Positions 13,273 to 20,841 of a stretch of DNA of 29,491 nucleotides are shown one piece after another (positions within the stretch are counted from its first letter, which is position 1; the number at the start of each line of letters is the position of its first letter). The notes beneath the pieces are model-generated. The model ran no database searches and had not been told where the DNA came from. It worked only from the letters and a program-made list of their open reading frames with translations. The DNA comes from Bacillota bacterium. GTDB taxonomy: Bacteria; Bacillota; Clostridia; Christensenellales; SZUA-584. The position numbers and the translations under genes are program-made. Location: NCBI GenBank assembly GCA_023399095.1, contig JAEWQS010000099.1, forward strand, positions 1 through 29,491, read 5' to 3'.

Positions 13273-13288
13273 ACGTGCCCGTGCACGT
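13273..13288 (-). promoter_or_regulatory. Operator copy 3 upstream of the dehydrogenase operon
   Basis: On the minus strand this reads ACGTGCACGGGCACGT, matching copies 1 and 2 in all but one central base, with perfect 6-bp arms. It lies 14 bases after the regulator stop and upstream of -10-like boxes CATAAT (13302-13307) and TATACT (13313-13318). It therefore overlaps or adjoins the -35 region of the downstream operon. Confidence 0.75.
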
Positions 13289-13376
13289 TTCGAAACTTAG
13301 TCATAATAAGTGTATACTTCTGCGACTCAAAGCGCAGCTTTATGCAAATAAATAGATAAAGAAGGAGGAAAGTGTA

Positions 13377-14441
13377 ATGAGCAAGATGATGAGAGCACAG
13401 GTTATTGAAGAGCCTGGCAAGATGGTGCTGAAAAATGTTCCTGTACCCGACATCAGTGACGATGAGGTGCTAATTAAAGTCAAAATGTGCGGTATCTGCG
13501 GAACCGATTGGAAGATATTTATGGGTGAATATGCCGCGGAACATCTGCCGATGATCTCAGGCCATGAATTCTGGGGCGAAATTGAAGATGTTGGCAGCAA
13601 TGTGAAGGATTTAAGCGTTGGTGATCGTGTGTCTGTGGACATTTGCATGCCATGCGGCACATGTTATTTCTGCCGCCGCGATGAAGGCCTTCTCTGCCAG
13701 ACCTTTACCCAGCTTGGTATACACACAGATGGGGCATTTGCGGAATATGTCAAAGCACCATGGCAAAACTGCTATAAGATACCTGAAAACGTCGATGATT
13801 ATTCGGCAGCCTTTATCGAACCCTTAACCGCTGTTATGCAGGCCTCGAAGAAAATGGACTGCAAAATTTCCACGAGTGTTGTCGTTATCGGCTGTGGTCT
13901 TGGCATCCTTCATGGCGCGCTGGCAAGGCTGCGCGGCGCAGCGCCGGTGATCGTGATCGGGGACAGCGACACAAAGCTGGAGATGGCCAAAAAGTTTGGC
14001 GCAGATATCACCATTAACATAAACGAGGTCAGCGATCCTGTGGCAGAAGTCAAAAGACTCACCAATGGCATTGGCGCAGACTATGTGCTAGAAGCAGTGG
14101 GCACACCCAAAACATATGAGCAGGCCTTTGAAATGGTACGCAGAGGCGGCAAGGTGGAAGCTTTCGGTGTGGTGCCAAAGGGCAAGACCGCCGCGGTTGA
14201 GCCGTATGAATTCGTATTGGGCGAGAAAAAGGTCAGCGGCTCGTGTGCAGGTATCGGCAACGACTGGGGCGATGTCATTAATCTCCTCGCTTACAACCGC
14301 ATAGATCCCAAGCCTTTGTTCGATATGGTTGTGCCTCTTGAAGAGCTCGAGACGGCGCTTCATGAAGTCAAGAAGGACAGAAACATCATTAGGGTTTTTG
14401 TAAGCCCCGAAATCAATGAACGTATTTATATTAACAAATAA
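13377..14441 (+). CDS. Zinc-dependent medium-chain polyol/sugar dehydrogenase
   Basis: 354-residue medium-chain dehydrogenase/reductase. Catalytic zinc ligands are C38 (CGICGTDW), H63-E64 (GHEFWGE) and probably E148 (FIEPL). The structural zinc loop has C93, C96, C99 and C107. The NAD(P)-binding domain begins at VVVIGCGLGILHG (168-180) with an acidic D196 at the end of the second strand, favouring NAD. Relatives are sorbitol, galactitol, threonine and butanediol dehydrogenases. At the head of an operon with ketose epimerase, sugar kinase and GatZ-like genes, it most likely oxidises a hexitol to a ketose such as tagatose; this is inference. The ATG has AAGGAGG eight bases upstream. The next gene follows after 13 bases. 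Confidence 0.92.
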   Translation: MSKMMRAQVIEEPGKMVLKNVPVPDISDDEVLIKVKMCGICGTDWKIFMGEYAAEHLPMISGHEFWGEIEDVGSNVKDLSVGDRVSVDICMPCGTCYFCRRDEGLLCQTFTQLGIHTDGAFAEYVKAPWQNCYKIPENVDDYSAAFIEPLTAVMQASKKMDCKISTSVVVIGCGLGILHGALARLRGAAPVIVIGDSDTKLEMAKKFGADITININEVSDPVAEVKRLTNGIGADYVLEAVGTPKTYEQAFEMVRRGGKVEAFGVVPKGKTAAVEPYEFVLGEKKVSGSCAGIGNDWGDVINLLAYNRIDPKPLFDMVVPLEELETALHEVKKDRNIIRVFVSPEINERIYINK

Positions 14442-14454
14442 AAGGAGCAGGAAG

Positions 14455-15696
14455 ATGAGTTATAAGGAAACACTGTTAAACCCGATCAAGATCGGCACGA
14501 GGACGTGCCCGAACAGATTTTTTATTCAGGCAATGGAATGCAATGACGAGGATGAATTGGGTAATCCGTCTGAATTGACCACACAGCGCTATGAGAATCT
14601 GGCCAAAGGCGAATCGGGTCTGATATCGCTTGAAGCGATTTCGGTCACCAGAGAAAGCCGTTCGCGTGATAATCAGATGATGATCATGCCGCAGAATGAA
14701 AAGGCACTCACTGAGTTCGTTAAAAGAGTCAAGGCTGCCAATCCGGATATTTTGTTTATATTCCAGCTCACGCATTCGGGCGAGCTTTCCAATCCGGCAT
14801 TCTCAAGAAGAGTAACGGTAAAACCGCTGCACGGCTATGGCGGTGATCTGCTCACTGAAGAAGAAGTGGACAAGATTATGGACGGCTTTGTGACGGCGGC
14901 GAAGATCGCGCACAACGCGGGTGCGGACGGTATCGATATGAAGCTGTGTCATGGCTATTTCGGCAGCCAGATTCTGCGCCCATATAACGACAGAAAGTGG
15001 AAGTACGGCGGCTCGTGGGAAAACCGTTCGCGTTTCGCGTTTGATCTTTATGAGCGTATCCAAAAGGAAGTCAATGATAAGAACTTCCTTATCGGTTCCA
15101 AGATTTCCGCATGGGAAGGCTTCCCGGGCGGCTTCGGTACGGATGGCCCCGATTCGCCAGTTATCGATTTGACAGAACCCATTTCGCTGCTTAAGGGTCT
15201 TGAAGAGCGCGGCGCGCAGTACTTCATACAGAGCGCGGGAAGCCCGTCTATCACTATCAGCCTCACACAGGTTGACAAGCATATCCCGTATTATGCGTAT
15301 CTGCATCAGTTCTTCGCGAAAGAATTCAAAAAGCAGCTCAAAGAAGAAACGGTGCTTATCGGCTCCAACTTCAGCGTATTCCGCAATGGTAAGAACAATC
15401 TGTGTGCGGTAGAACCCGAAAAGAGCTCGCTGCTGCAATACGGCGCGCAGTGCATTGAACGCGGTGTCGTCGATATGATCGGCCTTGGCCGTCAGTCGTT
15501 CGCCGATCCGTTCCTTGCCAAAAAGCTGCGTGAAGGCAACGAAAGCGATATCAAATACTGCACCGTCTGCGACAACTGCTTAGAGCTGTTGATACAGCAG
15601 AGCAAGGTGGGCTGCTGTACATACGATAAGCGCTACACCGAAGAGCTTGTGAACACGCGCAAGGAAAAGGGCAAGCTGAAGGTTGCGCATACTTAA
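14455..15696 (+). CDS. Old-yellow-enzyme-type NAD(P)H:flavin oxidoreductase with Fe-S motif
   Basis: 413 residues. The FMN-binding TIM barrel of the old-yellow-enzyme/2,4-dienoyl-CoA reductase class shows NPIKIGTRTCPNRFFIQAME at the N-terminus, H166 in CHGYFGSQIL, and YGGSWENRSRFAFDLYERI. The C-terminus has C369-x2-C372-x2-C375-x11-C387, close to the 4Fe-4S motif of 2,4-dienoyl-CoA reductase, although the second gap is one residue shorter. The second flavin/NADPH domain of the 640-residue enzymes is missing, so electrons must come directly from NAD(P)H or from a partner. These enzymes reduce activated C=C bonds. In a sugar operon it may reduce an enone formed by elimination from a keto sugar. 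The start has AAGGAGC; the ATG at 14416 lies within the preceding gene and is rejected. Confidence 0.88.
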   Translation: MSYKETLLNPIKIGTRTCPNRFFIQAMECNDEDELGNPSELTTQRYENLAKGESGLISLEAISVTRESRSRDNQMMIMPQNEKALTEFVKRVKAANPDILFIFQLTHSGELSNPAFSRRVTVKPLHGYGGDLLTEEEVDKIMDGFVTAAKIAHNAGADGIDMKLCHGYFGSQILRPYNDRKWKYGGSWENRSRFAFDLYERIQKEVNDKNFLIGSKISAWEGFPGGFGTDGPDSPVIDLTEPISLLKGLEERGAQYFIQSAGSPSITISLTQVDKHIPYYAYLHQFFAKEFKKQLKEETVLIGSNFSVFRNGKNNLCAVEPEKSSLLQYGAQCIERGVVDMIGLGRQSFADPFLAKKLREGNESDIKYCTVCDNCLELLIQQSKVGCCTYDKRYTEELVNTRKEKGKLKVAHT

Positions 15697-15704
15697 TGAA
15701 TCCA

Positions 15705-15739
15705 AGCGACTGGGCCGCTTTTCACGCGGCCCAATCGCT
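15705..15739 (+). promoter_or_regulatory. Strong intercistronic hairpin
   Basis: AGCGACTGGGCCGC (15705-15718) pairs with GCGGCCCAATCGCT (15726-15739) with a single mismatch over seven bases. It follows the reductase stop by eight bases and is followed only by GATTTTAAAG. It is either a partial terminator or a processing/stability element, splitting the operon into two expression levels. Confidence 0.65.
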
Positions 15740-15784
15740 GATTTTAAAGACAGCAAAACAAAATACCAAAGAAGGAGGAAGCAA

Positions 15785-16777
15785 ATGGAGCTTTCCGTAT
15801 TTTCAGTTCTGTATAAGGATAAGCCGCTTGCGCAGGTGCTGGATCTTCTTAAACAGAAGGGCGTCACGCATGTTGAGGTCGGCGCGGGCGGTTTCATAGG
15901 AAAAGAGCATTGTGACCCGGCCGCGCTGCTGGCTGACAAGGATGCGCTGAAACGCTTTGCCGCGCTCTTTGAAGAGCGGGGCATGAAAATCGCGAGCCTT
16001 AGCTGCCACGGCAACCCCGTCCATCCACAAAAAGAGCTCGCCGAATCGTATCATCACGATATCAAAGCCGCGATTGACTTGGCATCCACGCTTGGCGTAG
16101 ATCATATCGTGACGTTCTCGGGATGCCCGGGGGATTGCGAGGATTCCAAATATCCTAACTGGCCGGTATCGCCCTTTCCGGAGGACTTTCAGACCGTGTT
16201 CGAGTGGCAGTGGGAGAAAAAGCTGATTCCGTATTGGAAACAGATGGGCGCATACGCGCAGGATAAAGGCGTGAAGGTCGCAATGGAGCTGCACGGTGGC
16301 TACTCTGTGCACACGCCGTTCACCGCCATCAAGATGCGCAAGGAAACGGGCTGCAAAGCGCTGGGCGCGAACCTTGATCCGAGCCATATGTGGTGGCAGG
16401 GAATCGACCCGTCTCAGGCCGCACGCTATTTGAATCAGGAAGACTGCCTGTATCACTTCCACGCGAAGGATGCCATGATCGATCCCAATTATGTGTCGTA
16501 TTACGGCGTGACGGATATGCAGAGCTTCGGCGTGGCGTATGGGCGCGGCTGGCAGTTCCGCACGGTGGGGTATGGACACGGCTTAAAGGAATGGGCCGAT
16601 ATATTCAGCACGCTGCGCGCCACGGGCTACGACGGTGTGATCAGCATTGAGCACGAGGATTCCTATATGTCCATCGAAGAGGGGCTCGATAAAGCCATTG
16701 CAAATTTAAAGCAGGTGATGATATTCCAGCCCGCGTCTGCGCCCAAGGCGTTTGATATCGACAAACGCTTTGCATAA
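15785..16777 (+). CDS. Sugar isomerase/epimerase-like TIM barrel, long form
   Basis: 330-residue xylose-isomerase-like TIM barrel. Likely metal ligands are E168 (AMELHGG), D198 (NLDPSH), H226 (HFHAKD) and E289 (SIEHED). The insertion at about 230-262 (IDPNYVSYYGV...GWQFRTVGYGHG) and the tail FQPASAPKAFDIDKRF recall the protein encoded at 10375. This long subgroup is commonly next to sugar dehydrogenases and includes, as far as I recall, enzymes acting on 3-keto-glycosides; the assignment is not certain. The start at 15785 has AAGGAGG seven bases upstream; a longer frame from 15683 overlaps the previous gene and hairpin and is rejected. The next gene starts 39 bases downstream. Confidence 0.87.
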   Translation: MELSVFSVLYKDKPLAQVLDLLKQKGVTHVEVGAGGFIGKEHCDPAALLADKDALKRFAALFEERGMKIASLSCHGNPVHPQKELAESYHHDIKAAIDLASTLGVDHIVTFSGCPGDCEDSKYPNWPVSPFPEDFQTVFEWQWEKKLIPYWKQMGAYAQDKGVKVAMELHGGYSVHTPFTAIKMRKETGCKALGANLDPSHMWWQGIDPSQAARYLNQEDCLYHFHAKDAMIDPNYVSYYGVTDMQSFGVAYGRGWQFRTVGYGHGLKEWADIFSTLRATGYDGVISIEHEDSYMSIEEGLDKAIANLKQVMIFQPASAPKAFDIDKRFA

Positions 16778-16816
16778 GAAATACTTAAATACGAATAAAA
16801 GAAAGAGGAACGCATT

Positions 16817-17683
16817 ATGAAGTTTGGCACATTATACGCATACTGGACATCGGATTGGCACGGCGAATACAAGCGTTTCGCCAAAAAGGTGAAAGACGCG
16901 GGTTTTGATATCCTCGAAATATCCGCAGGGGAACTGCTCACCATGTCCGATAACGACATTAAGGAATTAAAATTGGTCGCGGCAGACCTTGGCATTTCGA
17001 TCACCTCCAACATCGGGCCGCCAAAGGATAAAGATGTGGCATCCAAAGATCCAGCGGTCAGAGAAGCGGGCATCAAGTTCTTGTCTGATATCATGACGCA
17101 GATGGATAAGCTGGATTCTCGTGCTTTAGTGGGCGTGATCTATACCTACTGGCCGAGCCAGTTTGATGACCTAGACAAGCAGGGTTTGTGGGATCGCGGC
17201 GTGCAGAGCGTCAAAAAGCTCGCCAAAGTGGCGGGAGACCTCGGTATCGATTACTGCCTCGAGGTGGTCAATCGTTTTGAGACAACTGTGCTCAACACCT
17301 GTGAAGAAGCATTGCAGTTCATCGACGATGTCGATATGGACAGCGTGAAGATGCTGCTGGATACCTTCCACATGAACATCGAGGAAGACAATATCCCCGC
17401 CGCCATTCGTCTTGCGGGCGATAAGCTTGGGCACCTGCACGTTGGCGAAGGCAACAGGAACCTGCCCGGACAGGGCTCGCTGCCTTGGAACGAAATCGGT
17501 CAGGCGCTGCGCGACATCAACTACACAAAAGGCGTCGTCATGGAACCGTTTGTCAAAGCGGGCGGCAAGGTCGGCGAAGACATCAAGGTGTGGCGCGACA
17601 TCAGCAAAGGTGCGGATGAAGCCACAATGGACAAAAACATAAAGGAATCTCTGGAGTTCTTGAAAAAAGCGTTTTTGGGATAA
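16817..17683 (+). CDS. D-allulose/D-tagatose 3-epimerase family enzyme
   Basis: 288 residues, the normal length for ketose 3-epimerases, and closely patterned on clostridial D-psicose (D-allulose) 3-epimerase. The opening YAYWTSDW, FDILEISAG, YWPSQFDDLDKQG and the end VWRDISKGADE are all family landmarks. The catalytic set is complete: E149 (CLEVVNRFE), D182 (LLDTFHMNIEE), H208 (HLHVGEGNR, with R214 nearby) and E243 (VVMEPFV). It interconverts D-fructose and D-allulose, or D-tagatose and D-sorbose, with a Mn2+ or Co2+ ion. Here it probably converts a rare ketose into the substrate of the PfkB kinase encoded next. AAAGAGG lies eight to nine bases upstream of the ATG. Which ketose is preferred cannot be read from sequence. 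Confidence 0.94.
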   Translation: MKFGTLYAYWTSDWHGEYKRFAKKVKDAGFDILEISAGELLTMSDNDIKELKLVAADLGISITSNIGPPKDKDVASKDPAVREAGIKFLSDIMTQMDKLDSRALVGVIYTYWPSQFDDLDKQGLWDRGVQSVKKLAKVAGDLGIDYCLEVVNRFETTVLNTCEEALQFIDDVDMDSVKMLLDTFHMNIEEDNIPAAIRLAGDKLGHLHVGEGNRNLPGQGSLPWNEIGQALRDINYTKGVVMEPFVKAGGKVGEDIKVWRDISKGADEATMDKNIKESLEFLKKAFLG

Positions 17684-17722
17684 GTGCGTTTATCAGATCC
17701 CAAAAGATAAGGAGAGAAAACA

Positions 17723-18664
17723 ATGTGTGAAATTTGGACGATGGGGGAAATCCTCGTCGAGATCATGCGGCCCAAGGCCGGCATGGAGCTTTACGAAGCG
17801 GGCGAATTTATCGGCCCGTTTCCGAGCGGCGCTCCCGCCATATTTATTGATACGGTGGCACGATTGGGGCATACATGCGGCATATTCGGCGGCGTAGGCA
17901 AAGACGATTTCGGAAAGAACGTGCTGGATCGGCTTAAAAAAGACGGTGTGAATGTAGACTATGTGTTTGAAGATGACACATGCTCCACAGCAGTGGCGTT
18001 TGTGACGTACTTTGAAGATGGTTCGCGAAAGTTCATCTATCACATCGGCAATACGCCCGCTGTACATCCCAAGGAATTTAACATCAAGGACATAGACAGC
18101 CCCAAGTTTTTTCACATCATGGGCTGCTCTTTGATGGCGGATGACGCGTTTAAGCAAAAAATCATCGACACTGCCATGGTTTTTGCGAAAAGCGGTGCAA
18201 AAATCTCGTTCGACCCGAACATCCGTCCCGAACTGCTGGGCGGTCGGACGGTGGACGAGGTGCTGGGCAATGTGCTTGCGAACTGCTCCGTGATCATGCC
18301 GGGCATCAATGAGCTCAAAATGCTCACGGGCGAGGAGACGATCGAAGGCGGCGTCAAGAAGCTGTTCGAATATGAGAAGATGGAAGTGGTCGCGCTCAAG
18401 AAAGGCAGCAAGGGCAGCACGCTGTACAGCCGCAACGAAACGGTGAACTGTCCGTTGTTCCATGTGGAGCAGGTGGATCCTACAGGTGCGGGAGATTGCT
18501 ACGACGCGGCGCTGCTTTGCGGGCTCATCGAGGGTAATTCGCTGCATGTGGCTGGAAACATGGCGTCTGCGGCGGGTGCGCTCAATGTGATGAAGCTGGG
18601 GCCCATGGAGGGCGACATCAATATCGATAATGTTAGGAAGTTGATCAATGAGCAAAGGAACTGA
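17723..18664 (+). CDS. PfkB-family sugar kinase, candidate D-tagatose kinase
   Basis: 313 residues of the ribokinase/PfkB family. The N-terminal half has GEILVEIMRP and SGAPAIFIDTVARLG...GGVGKDDFG (substrate site and lid). The C-terminal signature DPTGAGDCYDAAL (252-264) supplies the anion hole and the catalytic base D258. It phosphorylates a ketose or keto-acid with ATP. Its 3' end overlaps the next gene by 17 bp, so the two are coupled. In Agrobacterium the combination of a PfkB kinase with a GatZ-family protein makes D-tagatose 6-phosphate and then epimerises it to D-fructose 6-phosphate; the same pairing is seen here. Alternatives include fructokinase, sorbose kinase or 2-keto-3-deoxygluconate kinase. 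An AGGAG site lies about nine bases before the ATG. Confidence 0.88.
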   Translation: MCEIWTMGEILVEIMRPKAGMELYEAGEFIGPFPSGAPAIFIDTVARLGHTCGIFGGVGKDDFGKNVLDRLKKDGVNVDYVFEDDTCSTAVAFVTYFEDGSRKFIYHIGNTPAVHPKEFNIKDIDSPKFFHIMGCSLMADDAFKQKIIDTAMVFAKSGAKISFDPNIRPELLGGRTVDEVLGNVLANCSVIMPGINELKMLTGEETIEGGVKKLFEYEKMEVVALKKGSKGSTLYSRNETVNCPLFHVEQVDPTGAGDCYDAALLCGLIEGNSLHVAGNMASAAGALNVMKLGPMEGDINIDNVRKLINEQRN

Positions 18665-19931
18665 TTATTTACGTGAAATCGTGCGCAATACCGGCAAAAA
18701 TGCCGGTATTGCGTCGCTTTGCAGCTCCAATGAGCTGGTTTTGAAAGCGGCGCTTGAATTTGCGCGCGATAACGACACATTTGTGCTGATCGAATCGACA
18801 GCGAATCAGGTGAACCAATACGGCGGTTATACAGGATTAAAACCGGCCGATTTTCGCAGCGAGGTGCTAAGCCTCGCTGAAGCGATCGGCCTGCCTGAGG
18901 AAAAGGTCATATTCGGCGGCGATCATCTGGGGCCGGTGGTGTTTAAAGACAAGCCGGAAGAGGAGGCCATGCGCGAAGCGGAAGGCCTGATTGAAGCGTA
19001 TGTGAAGGCGGGATATGAGAAAATCCATATCGACACCAGCATGCGGCTTGCGAGTGACCCGGCCGACATGCCCTTGAGTGACGAGGTGATTGCGCGGCGC
19101 GGCGCGCGGCTCTGCAAGGTCGCGGAGCAAGCTTATGCGGACACGTTCGGCAAACCCAGCGAGCTTATCTATGTGGTGGGGAGTGAGGTGCCTGTTCCGG
19201 GCGGCACGCAGTCTGCCCATGAGGGATTGACTGTCACATCACCTGTCGCCTTTGAAGCCACATACCAGGCGTTTTGCGACGCGTTTGACAACGCCGGATT
19301 GACTGAGGCCTTCAAAAGAGTGGCCGCGGTGGTGGTGCAGCCGGGTGTGGAGTTCGGCGACGATTCGGTGGATGAGTACGACAGGGAAAAGGCGAAGACG
19401 CTTACGTCTACGATTAAGGCTAATAATGATATCGTTTTTGAGGGCCATTCCACAGACTACCAGACACAAAACGCGCTCAAAGAAATGGTGGAAGACGGTA
19501 TCTGCATACTAAAGGTGGGGCCGGAGTTGACGTTCGCGCTGCGTGAAGGGCTGTTTGCTTTGCAGTTAATCGAGAGCGAGCTTGGCGGCAAGGCGGATTT
19601 CACCGGCACACTGGAGCGAGTGATGCATGAGCTGCCGGAGCATTGGCAGAAGTATTTCACAGGCACGGATGAACAAATTGCGCTGAAGCGCAAATACAGC
19701 TATTCCGATCGCTGGCGTTATTACGCAAGCCAAACCGCGCTGAAGGATCAGATCAAGCTGCTGTTTGACAGCCTTGACGCAAAGCGGATTCCGTTAACGC
19801 TTTTGAGCTTTTTTTTGCCCGCACAGTATATTAAAGTGCGCGAGGGGCAGCTTGAAAATCGTTGCGAAGAGCTCGTCAAAGACAAAGTGAAGGACATTAT
19901 TTCAAAATACCATCAGGCTGTGAAGAGGTAG
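18648..19931 (+). CDS. kbaZ: GatZ/KbaZ-family protein, possible D-tagatose-6-phosphate 4-epimerase
   Basis: 427 residues, the length of GatZ and KbaZ (about 420-426). Family segments are IESTANQVNQYGGYTG (44-59), FGGDHLGPVVF, HIDTSMRLA, VGSEVPVPGG and EGHSTDYQT. In enterobacteria this protein is a non-catalytic partner of the GatY/KbaY tagatose-1,6-bisphosphate aldolase. No such aldolase is in this window. Homologues paired with a tagatose kinase in Agrobacterium instead epimerise D-tagatose 6-phosphate to D-fructose 6-phosphate, and the coupling here with a PfkB kinase fits that role better. The conserved acidic and histidine residues in GGDHLGP and EGHSTD could bind a metal. It starts inside the kinase gene with an AGGA about ten bases upstream, and is the last gene before a bidirectional terminator. 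Confidence 0.9.
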   Translation: MSKGTDYLREIVRNTGKNAGIASLCSSNELVLKAALEFARDNDTFVLIESTANQVNQYGGYTGLKPADFRSEVLSLAEAIGLPEEKVIFGGDHLGPVVFKDKPEEEAMREAEGLIEAYVKAGYEKIHIDTSMRLASDPADMPLSDEVIARRGARLCKVAEQAYADTFGKPSELIYVVGSEVPVPGGTQSAHEGLTVTSPVAFEATYQAFCDAFDNAGLTEAFKRVAAVVVQPGVEFGDDSVDEYDREKAKTLTSTIKANNDIVFEGHSTDYQTQNALKEMVEDGICILKVGPELTFALREGLFALQLIESELGGKADFTGTLERVMHELPEHWQKYFTGTDEQIALKRKYSYSDRWRYYASQTALKDQIKLLFDSLDAKRIPLTLLSFFLPAQYIKVREGQLENRCEELVKDKVKDIISKYHQAVKR

Positions 19932-19973
19932 GAACACATAAGAGCCAATAAAAATGGCCGGAATAATAGGGAG

Positions 19974-20011
19974 AAAATGAGGCTTTGCCACTTGGCACAG
20001 CTTCATTTTTT
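19974..20011. terminator. Bidirectional intrinsic terminator
   Basis: AAAATGAGGCTTTGCC (19974-19989) pairs with GGCACAGCTTCATTTT (19994-20009) with two mismatches over a 4-base loop, flanked by As on the left and Ts on the right. It ends both the plus-strand sugar operon and the convergent TetR gene. Confidence 0.8.
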
Positions 20012-20046
20012 ACGGGGTCTCCGAAAAGCAGAGTTATTTTAGTGGT

Positions 20047-20643
20047 TCACGATTCAGTCAGCTTGCTGCCGTTCCAAAAAGCGTTCCACAGTATGGGCAC
20101 ATACTTTTCAATATCCGCATCAAGGTTCAATAAGCGCCAGTCGAGTACACTCTGCATGAAAATATAAAAAGCAGTGACAAAATTTGATACTTTTTCTTCT
20201 TCAATATTAAGATTCCTTGAAGACATAAATTGATTTAATACAATGTAAATATAATTTTCATTGTTGTCAACGATCTTTTTCAATGGCCTTAATATATCAT
20301 CGTCCATTTCGCTGACGGCCATAATCATCGTTCTTTTCCAAAATAAGAGTCCTTCATACGTTGTATGCAACAAAATTTGTTTGACGGTCTGATACAATAA
20401 GGTTTCGATGGATTCATCCTTTGAGACTTTGAACATATTTTGAATGGCCGACATGTACACATCAAACTGTTCCTTTATAACTATAAGAAATAGCTCACTT
20501 TTGCTCTTGATATAAAAATAAAGCGAGGCTTTGTTGAGCTTGACCAGATCGGCTATCTCCTGCATGGAGGTGGCTGAGTACCCTTTTGTGGCAAAGAGGT
20601 GGAGCGCTGCGCTTTTTAATTCATCCATCTTGTTATTGCTCAT
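20047..20643 (-). CDS. TetR-family transcriptional regulator
   Basis: 198 residues. The N-terminal TetR DNA-binding domain spans about 8-54: ALHLFATKGYSATSMQEIAD, then LVKLNKASLYFYIKSKSELF, the helix-turn-helix with the conserved LYFYIKSK segment. The C-terminal helical domain shows no recognisable ligand-binding family. Its neighbours are the GatZ-like gene, with which it converges, and cheW, with which it diverges across 198 bp; its target is unknown and could simply be itself. The start at 20643 is chosen because GGAGG lies eight bases upstream; a TTG at 20658 lies in that ribosome site. The local AT content is higher than in the sugar operons. Confidence 0.88.
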   Translation of the reverse strand: MSNNKMDELKSAALHLFATKGYSATSMQEIADLVKLNKASLYFYIKSKSELFLIVIKEQFDVYMSAIQNMFKVSKDESIETLLYQTVKQILLHTTYEGLLFWKRTMIMAVSEMDDDILRPLKKIVDNNENYIYIVLNQFMSSRNLNIEEEKVSNFVTAFYIFMQSVLDWRLLNLDADIEKYVPILWNAFWNGSKLTES

Positions 20644-20769
20644 GTGACTAACCTCCAATGAATTACATAATATTATATATAAAACTATTAATATCTACAA
20701 CATTTTTTCTTTAATAATAACTGTTATGAAGAACCATTATATACCTTGCGTCATTTGCAAAGTATTTGT

Positions 20770-20795
20770 TAAGTCCTCTGTCGAAATATCGATAG
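20770..20795 (+). promoter_or_regulatory. Possible sigma-28 (SigD) promoter of cheW
   Basis: TAAG (20770-20773), 15 bases, then TCGATAG (20789-20795) resembles the motility sigma consensus TAAA-N15-CCGATAT at most positions. It lies about 47 bases before the cheW start. A TATAAT at 20797-20802 without a good -35 box is the competing sigma-A reading. Confidence 0.4.
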
Positions 20796-20841
20796 CTATA
20801 ATATACCTACCGTTGGATTGACTTAAAATTGGAGGATGACA

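Noticed and set aside
17693..18655. 320-codon minus-strand frame opposite the PfkB kinase gene
   Set aside because: Long but fully antisense to a kinase with all its motifs. The His/Arg-rich translation is typical of an antisense shadow.
18648..19931. Plain reading as a non-catalytic subunit of tagatose-bisphosphate aldolase
   Set aside because: No catalytic GatY/KbaY partner is present in the window and the gene is coupled to a kinase, so an independent epimerase role is preferred. The family call itself is kept.
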